Below, piece by piece: positions 15,701 to 24,559 of a stretch of DNA of 64,000 nt (positions are counted from its first letter, which is position 1; each line of letters opens with the position of its first letter). This DNA comes from Halorubrum salsamenti (GTDB lineage Archaea; Halobacteriota; Halobacteria; Halobacteriales; Haloferacaceae). The notes beneath the pieces were generated by a model. That model was not told the DNA's origin. It saw only the letters and a program-made list of their open reading frames with translations, and made no database searches. The stretch covers positions 1-64,000 of the forward strand of contig NZ_VCNL01000009.1 of NCBI RefSeq assembly GCF_007671685.1. Direction: 5' to 3'. The translations under genes and the position numbers were made by a program.

Positions 15701-17087
15701 GATGAGGACGGGGCAACGGATTCCGACTCTGCTGTTCTGCACGCGTCCCACGTGCCCCTTCGACAGTAAGCTGTTCCGAGGAGGGGACGAGTACGAAGTG
15801 CGCGAGTTCTCGGCCACTCAGGACGAACTCCGGTCGGGTCTTTCCACGGCCAGTCGTGATCTCACGATCCAAGAGCCGCTGCAGCGCCGCTCGTGCGTTC
15901 CGGTCTTTCGTGGCTGCCCGGAAGCCGCTGTCACGCAACCGCTCGGCTTCAACCTGGTAGTACGGCCCGTCAAGCGGGTCGAATACCGGAACAAGTGATT
16001 GCATCCGCTCATCGAGATCATCGCGACCGTCACCACCGGATGGAATCCCGACTGCTCGGATGTTCGCGGTGAACGACCGCTTCGGATTTGTTGCCTCGAT
16101 TGCCGCGACACGTTTTGCAACCGCGTCGCTCAGCTGGTTTCTATCCCGACTCTCCGGCTGATCGTCGAGTTCGAAGAGGGAGCCAATAATCTCCTGTGCG
16201 AGTGTGTCCCGTCCGTCGATGACGTCCTCCTTGCGAAGGTCGGCATCGGACTGCCAGTTCTCGCGTCGCTGGAAGACGACCTGGAACGCTACTGGTGCTG
16301 TCGCCTCCATTAGGTGATCGACGAGCGACGCGAGCGCACCCCCTGGTTGATCCACGGCTGGGAGCTCTGCTTCGTCGTCGGCAGTAAATGGCGAGAGTGA
16401 GGTCATCCAGTCTTGCTTCCGAGTTGCCGACCCTTGCCACCGCACGCCGAGTGGGGAGACGGATTCGGTCGCTGGCCGGGCGAGTATCGTCCCCTCCGAT
16501 GTTACCGTTGGTTTGGCAAGTGTCGTGAGTGGCTCATCCTCGGGAATCGCATCTGGTGGGGCGAGTTCGAGGGCAGTATCGCCGATCTCGATGAAGTGGT
16601 CGGGAGACTGGTCGCCGACTGTTCCTCCATCCGCGACTGATTTGGCGTCCCCTTGACCCGCTTGACTGTTGTCGTCACTGCCACGCTCGTATTGCTCGTC
16701 AGGACCGAACTCGTACGAGAGCTCGCCCGACTCATAGTGCTCGACGAATGTCTCGCGGTCGAATTCGACAGGTTGAACGAGTCGGGATGCGACGTCGACC
16801 TCGGTACGCTCGATGTCGAACGTCTCTGGATAGATCGACCGGAGCCGTTTCTTCAGGGTATCCAGATGGTCATCGGCACCGTAGTAGAATTCGACGGGGT
16901 CATCCGCCCCCTCGCTCAGCGCGAGAAATTCGAATCGTATCGGCGTGTCGCTATGTAGCGGATTGAGTTTGTCAGCTAGCCCTGTCGAGTCCGTTGAGGT
17001 CAGTTTGTGGAGGCTCTCCAGTGCCTGCGGCAGACGCTCCGGATTGAGCCGTTCGGAGGTTGGCGTCACGCGAAGGTACTCACGCAT
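12792..17087 (-). CDS. HerA/TraG-like conjugation ATPase with C-terminal nuclease-like domain
   Basis: This is a 1,431-residue protein. The central P-loop ATPase has Walker A GTTGSGKS near residue 510 and Walker B NLLVDEAA near 784, and resembles the HerA/VirD4-TraG coupling ATPases that pump DNA through a conjugation channel. The first 480 residues are a long extension. Near residues 1065-1130 a segment resembles a PD-(D/E)xK nuclease: a conserved Asp in KPDARAS, then FAIEVETTT and helix VLTNLRKAQEAG. The remaining 300 residues are unassigned. The ATG at 17087 overlaps the VirB4 stop by 8 bases, showing operon coupling. The start upstream (17219) would run through the neighbouring gene. Confidence 0.85.
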   Translation of the reverse strand: MREYLRVTPTSERLNPERLPQALESLHKLTSTDSTGLADKLNPLHSDTPIRFEFLALSEGADDPVEFYYGADDHLDTLKKRLRSIYPETFDIERTEVDVASRLVQPVEFDRETFVEHYESGELSYEFGPDEQYERGSDDNSQAGQGDAKSVADGGTVGDQSPDHFIEIGDTALELAPPDAIPEDEPLTTLAKPTVTSEGTILARPATESVSPLGVRWQGSATRKQDWMTSLSPFTADDEAELPAVDQPGGALASLVDHLMEATAPVAFQVVFQRRENWQSDADLRKEDVIDGRDTLAQEIIGSLFELDDQPESRDRNQLSDAVAKRVAAIEATNPKRSFTANIRAVGIPSGGDGRDDLDERMQSLVPVFDPLDGPYYQVEAERLRDSGFRAATKDRNARAALQRLLDREITTGRGKTRPEFVLSGRELAHFVLVPSSEQLTVEGARGTRAEQQSRNPLPRPHQDLMREFRDGMAIGYALDDTGEAEDVPTHIPPGLLPTHFGRFGTTGSGKSKALINDMLSLYDNTEGPTILIIPKNDDMAQNYMRAHARRFGMTDLEENVVHFPIPDVLPGFSFFDLEPSMESGRRREDAVQRKADHYEEILKLVMGTDRYERATVAPTLIKTLIKALFDEEYGRENGLYRASTDYFAHRQLEHVVDQLWEAGPPNENIGDAPRSSDEEVTRTIRRQLQLDSNTFANVMGGVGNRLAYISQDTHLRQIFNNTENQFDFRDVLDEDTVILFDLGDLRDDAARIMTGVILTNLDAALKDRKQALSQHSDDYVVNLLVDEAASVVVSDIMNDLLEKGRGFRLSVGLSMQFPEQMEAEGGRKIYLNALNNIGSSLIGKINVDRELARAMAHEEMDPADFANRIRSLPRGEWIASLPSPTFGETGPYPFSLEPLPIPPGHPESESPLTEREEEQFTETLSSMHENISEEHGVPAATDASTTRTPTDGHGVLDIASDDLDVAIATVVRSLQLREGCREENGWVAVEAVDDELRRLFDDVDAEPPSYDALADIRERSRYLDTTVDIDADELRIRLTDAGEKVATPDTGGVQAAGGSAHDAALLQIEEELTALGFTVSILAQDGSEKPDARASHPDVSDRFAIEVETTTPENPAKVLTNLRKAQEAGDIPLFVVRPGNDETEWAERVDGILTPPVRTLQNGETRFYTTDSNLTFNGGATEEGGVTAVRPATDDENGTQNIWQRDGDEIILRDASGTEHIRLPSLGKLSKDRVPAIYSYDHAADEYVVYEHGEQHIYETKSAFEGDWVRIKKPFVPEAELQTPDYSPTSYAIVILPEEGNPVVYDTDGTYSMDTLLDTVTTSGCEETTGEQADHIQQAPQPSIDDIAEDPEAVVERFAETHLVEDPESRVAAGDVYEIYEQWAEAHGIDTDSKPWFGRRLGNYVTFERNTDNENGDSVRYYEGLALKSE

Positions 17088-19287
17088 CGTCGTCACCTCC
17101 CGCTGCGCCACCATCAGTCTCTGCTGGCGTCTGCTCAGGTGGGCGTTGTCCGTTGTCGGTCGCTCGGCTTTCAATATCATCTTGGAACGCCTGTACCTCC
17201 GCGTCCACGGCGTTCTCACCAGTTCCGGGGAGTGAGTCTCGCCGTTGCTCGGTTGGCTCGAAGTCGATGACCTGCTTCTCCTTGGGCATCGCTTTGACCT
17301 GAATGCCGCGCCACTCGCCGTCGACGCCGACGAGCGCCTCGGAGAACCCGGCGTCCTCGTTGCCAGGAACGGCGTCCTGAACGAACCGCATCTGTGCGTA
17401 GTTCAGGCCGAACTCGTCGGCCCACTCTTTGTCCATCCCGTCGAGGCGGTGGAACTGCTTGACGGCACACTGGTCCAAGATCGCTTCTGATTCGGCGTGC
17501 TCGAAGAACTCGTCGACGGTCTGCGTGACCAGACGGATCGAGAGGTCGTGGTGGCGGTGGTGCCGGAACACCGTTTCGAGGAACGCCAGACTCGCGGCGT
17601 CCTGCATGATGTAGCGCGCTTCGTCGATGTAGAACACGACCTCCTTGTCCGAGACCTTCGCCCGTTCGTACACCAACGAGATCAACAACTGCATCGTCAG
17701 CGCCGTGCTGCTGTCGACGCTGCCCTCCTGCTGGGCGAGGTCGAGGTAGATGACCTTCTCATTGCGGATGTCGAAATCCGATTCTTGGCCGAGATTCGCG
17801 TGGCGACCGTCGTCCTCGAAGGGGCGGAGCTGGTCGAGGAGCCACGTCGCATCCTCCTTGATCTTCCCTGCCTCTTCGTCGGACCGGACGACGAACTCCT
17901 CGGGGTCGTCGACCATATCCTCGAACACGTCCATCATATCACGGATGGTCGGACTCGGATTGTCGTGCGTCGAGATGTCGTCGGTGATCCCGTTGCGCTG
18001 GTAGGCACGTTTGAGGGCGAGTTCGAGCGTGGTGCGCCGATCTCCCAGTGAGATACCCCGGAGGGCGAAGAAGTTCGTGAGGAAGCTCATCGCGTCGTCG
18101 AGCTTCTCGTTGAACGGACTCGCGTCCTCACCCATCGCTCGCTGGACGTGCTCGGGCGTCTCGCGGATCTCCAGGGGATTCAGCCCGAGCGTCCCACCGA
18201 CGGTGATCCGCTTGGCGTCGAGCGCCTCTGAGACACCAGCCCAGTTGTTCAATGGCTCAAGGATGATGCCGATGCGGTCCTTGCTCTGCTCGATAGAGCG
18301 GATGAAATTCTGCTTGGAGCTGAACGATTTTCCGGAGCCGGTGTCGCCGACGGTGAACATCGCGTACCCGTTATCACGGGCAAACGGGTCGATGACCACC
18401 GGACTCTGGTTGTCCTTGTGAATTCCGAACTCGACGCCACCCTCCTCGAGAATCGTCGCGTTGTGCGGGGAGGAGAGTAACGCGCCGACGGCGCCGCCGA
18501 GCGCAATCGACGTCCGCCCGAACTCGTTGTCGCCGATGGGCGCGGCGGACTGGAGGGCGAGATCCTGCCGGCAAATTGCGGTCTTCGGCGTGAGGTTCGC
18601 CGGGTCGTCGCGGAGCGCGCTCTTGACCGTCTGGACGGCATCTCTGAGCTCGTCTTTCTCGTCGGCCCGGGCGGTGATGAACATCCCTTGGTCGAACACG
18701 TTCGCGCCGTTCTCGACGGCCTTGTACGTCGCTGCGGCCTCGTTGGCGCGTTCCTGCAGGTAGGCACTCCGGATACTCTGTTCGAGGTCAGCATCGACCT
18801 GGAGGTCGTCAGCGATGTCCTGCAGTTCGTTCCGGGCCCGCTCCTGATTTTTCGGCGTGATGTGGGCCGTCAGATCGAACTGGACATCGGTCATCTCGAA
18901 GAGGTCACTCAGATACCCGTCGTTGGGATAGTCGGCATAGTTAGCGATGTACAGCGTCGTCGTCCACTGTTCGCCGACCCGTGCCGCTCGCGTCTCCCAC
19001 TCGACAGCTCCGGGCGCGGTGACGGTCTTGTGCGACTCGGAGATGTCGTCGAGGAGCTTGCGTTCGGCCTCGCCTTCTTCGAGTGTCTCCTCATCGAGGA
19101 CATCGGTGAAGTTTACCTCTGGTTCATCATCCGCAGTGAAGCGGTCCCAGAGGTACTTACTGCCGACGCCAAGGCCGAGACCCACTGCAAGGGCTAGTAC
19201 TGCACTCTCTGCTGGTGTCAGGTTCTGGAGCCACCCGGCGACGGAGCCAAGCGCGCCACCATCAGTCTGGAGGATCACGTTACGCAT
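17080..19287 (-). CDS. virB4: VirB4-like conjugation ATPase
   Basis: This 735-residue protein has one or two N-terminal membrane helices (LTPAESAVLALAVGLGLGVGSKYLW), a VirB4/TraC N-terminal region and a C-terminal P-loop domain. Walker A GDTGSGKS lies near residue 315 and Walker B VVFYIDEARY near 552, followed by the HHDLSIRLVTQTVDEF segment typical of VirB4. It should power pilus assembly and DNA export at the cytoplasmic membrane. The N-terminal membrane anchor is a common feature of archaeal VirB4 proteins. Its ATG (19287) and stop (17080) overlap both neighbours by 8 bases each. The C terminus is a disordered, acidic tail. Confidence 0.9.
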   Translation of the reverse strand: MRNVILQTDGGALGSVAGWLQNLTPAESAVLALAVGLGLGVGSKYLWDRFTADDEPEVNFTDVLDEETLEEGEAERKLLDDISESHKTVTAPGAVEWETRAARVGEQWTTTLYIANYADYPNDGYLSDLFEMTDVQFDLTAHITPKNQERARNELQDIADDLQVDADLEQSIRSAYLQERANEAAATYKAVENGANVFDQGMFITARADEKDELRDAVQTVKSALRDDPANLTPKTAICRQDLALQSAAPIGDNEFGRTSIALGGAVGALLSSPHNATILEEGGVEFGIHKDNQSPVVIDPFARDNGYAMFTVGDTGSGKSFSSKQNFIRSIEQSKDRIGIILEPLNNWAGVSEALDAKRITVGGTLGLNPLEIRETPEHVQRAMGEDASPFNEKLDDAMSFLTNFFALRGISLGDRRTTLELALKRAYQRNGITDDISTHDNPSPTIRDMMDVFEDMVDDPEEFVVRSDEEAGKIKEDATWLLDQLRPFEDDGRHANLGQESDFDIRNEKVIYLDLAQQEGSVDSSTALTMQLLISLVYERAKVSDKEVVFYIDEARYIMQDAASLAFLETVFRHHRHHDLSIRLVTQTVDEFFEHAESEAILDQCAVKQFHRLDGMDKEWADEFGLNYAQMRFVQDAVPGNEDAGFSEALVGVDGEWRGIQVKAMPKEKQVIDFEPTEQRRDSLPGTGENAVDAEVQAFQDDIESRATDNGQRPPEQTPAETDGGAAGGDDDA

Positions 19288-20401
19288 CGTGTGGGTCCTC
19301 CCGGCGCGAGTGGCCGATGATCGATTGGTCGCGAACGACACGTTCCGCCTCGTCGTAGTCATGTTCGCGGCCGTTCCAGAAGTCCATATTCAGGACGAAC
19401 AGCTCGACCGTGCTGAGTCGACGTGCGGACCACCCCGACGCCTGCTGGATGAACTCGGAGCGAACATCATTCACGCGACTGTCGAGCTTCTCGAACATCT
19501 GCGCACGACGTTCGACGTCGGTGAGGTCCTCGCGGCGGGTGACGAACGGGTTGAACAGGAACCCGATGACGGGGAACTGGGTCAGCTTCTCGGCGGGGGT
19601 GCCCTCGTCGCGGAAGCGGTCGTACACTTCTATCGGGCTGACTTCAACGCCGATGTAGTACCGGACCTGCTGAATGCCCCGGTCACGCATCTCCTTCGGC
19701 CGTGTTTCCCGATATTCTTCGAGGAGTTCCCGGAAGATCGGGTTCTCCGTAACGTCTTCGTCAGTGAGGCGCTCCTCGATGGTCTCGGTGATCTGCTCGA
19801 CCGGGAAGGAACGGGTTGTGGCGTGGAGTTTGAGCTTCGAGTCCAGCTCTTTGTTGGCGAACTCTTCTCCGGCGTCTTGCAGCTGTGCCCAGTCGTCGGA
19901 CATTGCGAAGTCCATGTTGGCCGGATCGATCTCGATGAATGCCTCCATCGAGCCGTCTTCACGCTGGATAGCACCAGCGCCCGGCCACGCTCGCTTGATG
20001 TTGGTGAGATCCTGCGTTCGCTCGTCCGGCTTGAACGGCGTGTAGTTCGTGAGTCCGCCCTCGTTGCGCTCTGACTCGTTGGTACCCGTGTCGGCGTTGG
20101 CGGGCGCACTGAACGTGACCTGAGGCCGTTTGAGGTACCGATAGACGTCTTTGGTCCACGTCCAGGCGTTCAGGTGGGTTGGTGAGACGTAGATGACGGC
20201 AACGCCAAAGCCAAGCCCGCCAGCAACGAACGGGAGAGCCAGTGATTCGATCCCGGTGAGGCCCGCGATAAACAGCCCAATAATGGGGAAGGCGATGAGC
20301 ATGCCGACGTCCCCTTCCTCGATATTGAGATACGGGATGCGGCTCTCCTCGCCGAACTGATCCATGATGCGCCGTGCGGCCGCGTCTTGATCTGCTGACA
20401 T
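19280..20401 (-). CDS. PrgI-like/VirB3-VirB4N-like conjugation membrane protein
   Basis: This 373-residue protein has two membrane helices at about residues 33-75 (MLIAFPIIGLFIAGLTGIE and ALPFVAGGLGFGVAVIYV), then a segment HLNAWTWTKDVYRYLKRP resembling PrgI-type proteins that lie just before VirB4. A cytoplasmic domain of about 270 residues follows, matching the N-terminal part of VirB4-like proteins (KRAWPGAGAIQREDGSMEAFIEIDP). Such split arrangements are typical of archaeal conjugation operons. Three bases separate it from the upstream gene. The exact assignment is inferred from order and topology. Confidence 0.75.
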   Translation of the reverse strand: MSADQDAAARRIMDQFGEESRIPYLNIEEGDVGMLIAFPIIGLFIAGLTGIESLALPFVAGGLGFGVAVIYVSPTHLNAWTWTKDVYRYLKRPQVTFSAPANADTGTNESERNEGGLTNYTPFKPDERTQDLTNIKRAWPGAGAIQREDGSMEAFIEIDPANMDFAMSDDWAQLQDAGEEFANKELDSKLKLHATTRSFPVEQITETIEERLTDEDVTENPIFRELLEEYRETRPKEMRDRGIQQVRYYIGVEVSPIEVYDRFRDEGTPAEKLTQFPVIGFLFNPFVTRREDLTDVERRAQMFEKLDSRVNDVRSEFIQQASGWSARRLSTVELFVLNMDFWNGREHDYDEAERVVRDQSIIGHSRREDPHDA

Positions 20402-20403
20402 TG

Positions 20404-21519
20404 TTAGTGGATTCCTCGATCAAACTCCATCCCACGGTCGTCACTCGCCGATTCCGCTGTCGCTCCACCAGGGTCATTCTCTGTTCGACGGTACGATGGC
20501 GTCCCGCCATCGTCTCCTCCATGCCCACCGCGGGCAGCCGCTTTTTGGGCGACGGCGTGGCCAGCGGCGGCTTTCGGCCCCCACCGAGCGGCGGTCGTCG
20601 CGACGCCGGCGCCACCGACGTAGGCTCCAGCGGCGACACCGCCAACGAGTGCTGCGCCTTTCGTTGCACCGCCGACGACTTTGGCCGTCAGCGGAGTCGC
20701 GTATTTGAACGTCTTCCACGTGATGTAGAGGGCGACCAGCGGGAGGGACGCAGCGACGAGATATTTGAGGAACGCTGTTCCTGGCGTGAGAGTTCCACCG
20801 CCGTATATCAAATCGTACCCCTTGAAGACCATCGCTGCCGGCAATGGCAGGACAGCCAGGGGCACAAATCGCTTGGCAAAGCCCAATGCGATATCAGACA
20901 CAACAGGAATATTCCCATATCCGAGAGCGATTGCGATTGGCATTCCGTAGAGATACACGTAGAGGAGAATCTCACGGATGTAGAACAGTGCCTGCAATGC
21001 CCACATCGAAATTCCTCCGAGCAGGGCGAATAGAAGAGACAATCCTGGATTCGTTAGAGACACGGTGAGGAAGCCCAACATAGCGTTCCGAAGCGAAGCC
21101 ATACTCGGCATCAGTGCGATTGAAAACCCGTCCACGATATAGAGAGAGAGTACACCAATCCAATACCAGACGATAATCAGGAAGGCACCCACCCACGCCG
21201 TTTTCTTCGTCTTCCTTGCCTCATAGGCACTTCCGATGTTGAATATCCGGATTGTATGCCGGCCTTGGACGCTCATTACGAGCAGCAGTAATGCGATGAG
21301 CATGATTTCGCCGCCAACGAGGGAATCTTGAATTGTGGTCCAGGGTGCGTTCGATGGTTCGCCAAAAACGAATGCGCCATCTGTTTGAGGTGTAGGAGTT
21401 CCGAATAATTCCTCGGTGAGCGTATTATAACCGGTCGTCAGGCCATCCATGAAGAGGCCAATAATCCAGTCAACAACGCCCTTGAACCCCTCTAAGACGA
21501 CATCAATGAGATCAACCAT
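20404..21519 (-). CDS. VirB6/TrbL-like polytopic conjugation protein
   Basis: This 371-residue membrane protein has an N-terminal amphipathic region and seven or so hydrophobic segments between residues 70 and 265 (for example LVGGEIMLIALLLLVMSV, TAWVGAFLIIVWYWIGVLSLY and YGMPIAIALGYGNIPV). A Gly/Ala-rich helix (GAALVGGVAAGAYVGGAG) and a disordered charged tail follow. Topology, length and position directly upstream of PrgI- and VirB4-like genes match the VirB6/TrbL inner-membrane channel subunit. Sequence similarity cannot be checked here. It is 3 bases from each neighbour. Confidence 0.75.
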   Translation of the reverse strand: MVDLIDVVLEGFKGVVDWIIGLFMDGLTTGYNTLTEELFGTPTPQTDGAFVFGEPSNAPWTTIQDSLVGGEIMLIALLLLVMSVQGRHTIRIFNIGSAYEARKTKKTAWVGAFLIIVWYWIGVLSLYIVDGFSIALMPSMASLRNAMLGFLTVSLTNPGLSLLFALLGGISMWALQALFYIREILLYVYLYGMPIAIALGYGNIPVVSDIALGFAKRFVPLAVLPLPAAMVFKGYDLIYGGGTLTPGTAFLKYLVAASLPLVALYITWKTFKYATPLTAKVVGGATKGAALVGGVAAGAYVGGAGVATTAARWGPKAAAGHAVAQKAAARGGHGGDDGGTPSYRRTENDPGGATAESASDDRGMEFDRGIH

Positions 21520-21522
21520 ACA

Positions 21523-22362
21523 TCAAGCCTCGCTAATTGTGACCTCGCAATTCTGCATCTCGTCAGAGCCAGTGTACTCCACGTCGTAGGATTTCGTGAC
21601 TTGTTGGCCTGTAGTTCGAGTCTCCAGTACGACAGTAAACTGCCCGCTATTTCCATCAGTTGAACAACCCATACCATCCTCCCCGATTTCCGAGCCAAAC
21701 GGGAACGAGTCGCTGAAGATATCTACTGTCTCACCTGCACCGACTATGACACGTTCTTTTTCGTATATCCCACTTCCACGGGGATCATCGACAGGATTGG
21801 GAACGTCCCCGGTAAATCGGAGTTCAACTACTGCTTCTGGACCACTCCCGGTATTCTCCACGGTGACGAATGCTTCCCCATTCTTTTTCGAATCCGTTTG
21901 GCTTTCGCCATAGACTTCATCCCATGGTTTATCCGGGTTATTCCGATAGAGCCCAACATCTCGTATCACCAATTCCGGCTGGATAGCGAGCGAGGTTTCT
22001 GCGACAGTCTCCTCGCCTTTCAACGCGAGTACGCGGTACTCACCGGGCGCATACGCGGTGCCAATCTCGAATGAAACCTGCTGAGCACCTGCGGCTACGT
22101 CACGCTTTCCGAATAACTCGCCGTTCGGCTGGATGAGATTGACTTGGTCGATGTCGGTCTCTTCGGAGAGTTCGACGACGAGTGTTATCCCCTCAACAGC
22201 GATACGCGTGAGTGGGCCGTTGCTATCTGGGGAGGTCGTTCCGTCACCAGGCGTCCCAGAACCGTCATTGTCGTTCAGACAGCCAGCGACGCTTACGAGG
22301 GCGGCACCTGCGACTGTTCGGAGGGCGGTTCGCCGACTGATGTGTGGGTGGTTTCTAGTCAT
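21523..22362 (-). CDS. Tat-exported lipoprotein of the conjugation operon
   Basis: This 279-residue secreted protein has a twin-arginine signal (HISRRTALRTVAGAALVSV) followed by a lipobox VAGC at about residues 25-28, so it should be lipid-anchored outside the membrane. The mature part begins with a Gly/Ser/Thr linker and continues with two beta-sandwich-like segments (LVVELSEETDIDQVNLIQPNG and AFVTVENTGSGPEAVVELRF). The two cysteines CSTDG and NCEVTIS may form a disulphide. It lies between the large surface protein and the VirB6-like gene, so it probably belongs to the outer part of the mating apparatus. Confidence 0.8.
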   Translation of the reverse strand: MTRNHPHISRRTALRTVAGAALVSVAGCLNDNDGSGTPGDGTTSPDSNGPLTRIAVEGITLVVELSEETDIDQVNLIQPNGELFGKRDVAAGAQQVSFEIGTAYAPGEYRVLALKGEETVAETSLAIQPELVIRDVGLYRNNPDKPWDEVYGESQTDSKKNGEAFVTVENTGSGPEAVVELRFTGDVPNPVDDPRGSGIYEKERVIVGAGETVDIFSDSFPFGSEIGEDGMGCSTDGNSGQFTVVLETRTTGQQVTKSYDVEYTGSDEMQNCEVTISEA

Positions 22363-22365
22363 GGA

Positions 22366-24102
22366 CTATGGGTTCCGTTGGAAGATGTCTTCTGGACCGA
22401 GCATTCGGAGGAGCCGCTTGCCAGCGTAGAACATCACAATAAACGGGATGAGCTGCCAGCCAACCTCGAAAATGAACGAGAACCAACCGTCGATGGTGCC
22501 GAGCGGATGCCACCGAGCTGTTGCCGTCGCACTCACATACGCGGGGTCGTGCCCGAGCCACGAACCCGGATGGTACCGAGCCGTGTAGATACCCGGCTCG
22601 TCGATCGTCACGATCGCCACCCCGGAGGCGTTGGTCTCGACGCGTTGCTCCGCGACGGTGATGTACCCGTTGCGAGTGTTCCCACCGATTGGATATCGTC
22701 GGTCGGGATCGCTGAGCACGATTGGTGCGCCGGTCTCGTTGTCCCGGAGTTCGATGCGGAGTGTGGCCTGACTTTCGTTCTGCTGGAGCACCTCAACAGT
22801 CAGATTACTGCGCCGGAGCTGCCGCTCAGAGCCAGCGTCAGGTGCCACAATCGAGGCGTTCACGCCCCGTACGATCCCCGCTACCTGGAGCGCGTTGCGG
22901 TCGACGTTCTCCGCGCGAACTGCGACGCCGTACGTCGTCGTGTACGACTGGTTGACGATGTCGATGTTGATGTTCTCACCGAGCGTTCCGTCCGGAGACG
23001 GTCGGTCAGTGCCCCAGGTGTCGATGATCTCTGGGCCATCGCGAACTGGTTCAGCACGCGGGCCGATTCGCGACGGATACGCGTGAACATAGACCGGAAT
23101 CGCGTCAGACTCGACGGTGGCGCTGTCGGTCCGGTTCGACCTGACGAGTGTATCCCAGTTGGTGTTCCGAGCGGTGTAGAACCGCCAGACGCCACGCACT
23201 CGTGCGCTTCCATTCTCCGTGAGCGTGTACCCCTGCCACGGTCTGGACTGGAAGATAGCCACACCAGCGTCACCATTGGGGTACTCGGCGTAGTAGGGGT
23301 ACGCCGAGAGGTCGTAAATCTCGACGGCGATCGAATCCGAGACGTTGAGCGATTCGGTTCGGTACGTGACCTCGACATCGGTCTCGTCGCCTCGGTCGAT
23401 TCGCGTGGTCTTCTTCAACCGGACGCTGATCTCGGCTTCGAGCGTGAGGTTTGCACTCCAGTCGTCCTCGATCTGGTAGTCGAGGGCCGGCGTGTGCGAG
23501 CCGTCGCTCTCGACGATGGTTTCGCCGTCCTTCTGCAATCGAACCTCCTCGACCTCGTTGCTCGTGAGCGACCACTCGATCGTCGTGTTCCCCGAAGAGC
23601 TTCCGTTCGGGACGCGAACACGATAGTCAACGAACCCCCGCATCGTGCCGTTCGGCGCGATATAGAGCGGGGTTTCACCCGACTCCAAGTGACCTCGCGT
23701 CGACGGCTGCACTGCGAACACTGTGGCGTGGGCGTCCTCGATGAACACCCCATCTTCGAGCGACGCGTGGCGCGGATGCACAGACGTATCCGACCCACCG
23801 GGTTCGAGATCAGCGAAATCGTTTCGCGTCCACGTTGCAGCTGTCTCCGGCGGGCGCTTGAACGTGATGTCCGTCCCGTTTGCGAGCTGGTGCATCGCGG
23901 TCCGGCTCTCGCCGTAGCGCTGCTGGTACTCTTCCTGGGTGATGTAGTTGTCCGCGTCGCGAGACCACAGCGTCGCTGATTCATTCTCAGTGAGCCCATT
24001 TCCCTCCGTGCCTGGCCGTGGCGGGCTTGCAGTGACGAGACCCGTGACTAAACTCGTCACGAACAGGGCGGCCATTAGCACGGAGAGCTCTCGTTGTTTC
24101 AT
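22366..24102 (-). CDS. Large glycosylatable surface protein of the conjugation operon
   Basis: This 578-residue protein has an N-terminal signal helix (LSVLMAALFVTSLVTGLVTA), a long extracellular beta-rich region and a C-terminal membrane anchor (FIFEVGWQLIPFIVMFYAGKRLL). Many N-glycosylation sequons are present (for example NES, NGT, NGS, NTT, NLT, NVS, NRT, NQS, NAS). The last third contains an Ig-like pattern (VETNASGVAIVTIDEPGIYTARY). It may be an adhesin or cell-surface scaffold for mating pairs. That role is inferred from topology and operon position only. Four bases separate it from the lipoprotein gene. Confidence 0.75.
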   Translation of the reverse strand: MKQRELSVLMAALFVTSLVTGLVTASPPRPGTEGNGLTENESATLWSRDADNYITQEEYQQRYGESRTAMHQLANGTDITFKRPPETAATWTRNDFADLEPGGSDTSVHPRHASLEDGVFIEDAHATVFAVQPSTRGHLESGETPLYIAPNGTMRGFVDYRVRVPNGSSSGNTTIEWSLTSNEVEEVRLQKDGETIVESDGSHTPALDYQIEDDWSANLTLEAEISVRLKKTTRIDRGDETDVEVTYRTESLNVSDSIAVEIYDLSAYPYYAEYPNGDAGVAIFQSRPWQGYTLTENGSARVRGVWRFYTARNTNWDTLVRSNRTDSATVESDAIPVYVHAYPSRIGPRAEPVRDGPEIIDTWGTDRPSPDGTLGENINIDIVNQSYTTTYGVAVRAENVDRNALQVAGIVRGVNASIVAPDAGSERQLRRSNLTVEVLQQNESQATLRIELRDNETGAPIVLSDPDRRYPIGGNTRNGYITVAEQRVETNASGVAIVTIDEPGIYTARYHPGSWLGHDPAYVSATATARWHPLGTIDGWFSFIFEVGWQLIPFIVMFYAGKRLLRMLGPEDIFQRNP

Positions 24103-24130
24103 GGGGGCTCGCGACGGGGGCGGTAGTCGC

Positions 24131-24553
24131 CTACCAGGGGGCGAGGTCGACGCACTGCGCCAGCGGGAGGTTCATCATCGATCCGGCGACGGTGTAGAGT
24201 GGCCCGAGGGCGACAAGGACGACCGCAGACTTCATCGCGGAGCGCTTGTGGCGCTTGAGGCCCTTCTTCTGGTCGGGCGTGATCGTGAACATCTCGATAA
24301 GGGAATCGGCCTGCCACACGACCGCGAGGCCGACAATCCCCAGCGCCGTGGTGAGCTGGAAGAAGCCTTCGATCATACCCGGGAGGTTGTCCGCACTGCA
24401 GACGGCGTTCGTCTGTGCAGCGGCGGGTTCCACAGCGAACAGGCTCAGGAAGACGATGACGAGTGCCGCCTGCTTGGGGAGCCTACTTGCCGCCGTCGAC
24501 TGGCTTTCGGCGCGATTCGGAGTCGTTTCGGAGGGAGTGGTGTCCTGTGACAT
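24131..24553 (-). CDS. Pilin-like (VirB2/TrbC-type) membrane protein candidate
   Basis: This 140-residue protein begins with a polar Ser/Thr-rich stretch, followed by a signal-like hydrophobic segment ending in a plausible cleavage site (AALVIVFLSLFAVEPAAAQ). The mature part has two membrane helices (FFQLTTALGIVGLAVVW and SAVVLVALGPLYTVAGSMM) joined by a short basic loop (DQKKGLKRHKRSAMK). This is the layout of VirB2/TrbC pilins. Two cysteines, in AVCSADN and AQCVDLAPW near the ends, could form a disulphide. Sequence support is limited to topology and its place in the operon. Confidence 0.6.
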   Translation of the reverse strand: MSQDTTPSETTPNRAESQSTAASRLPKQAALVIVFLSLFAVEPAAAQTNAVCSADNLPGMIEGFFQLTTALGIVGLAVVWQADSLIEMFTITPDQKKGLKRHKRSAMKSAVVLVALGPLYTVAGSMMNLPLAQCVDLAPW

Positions 24554-24559
24554 AGTGGG

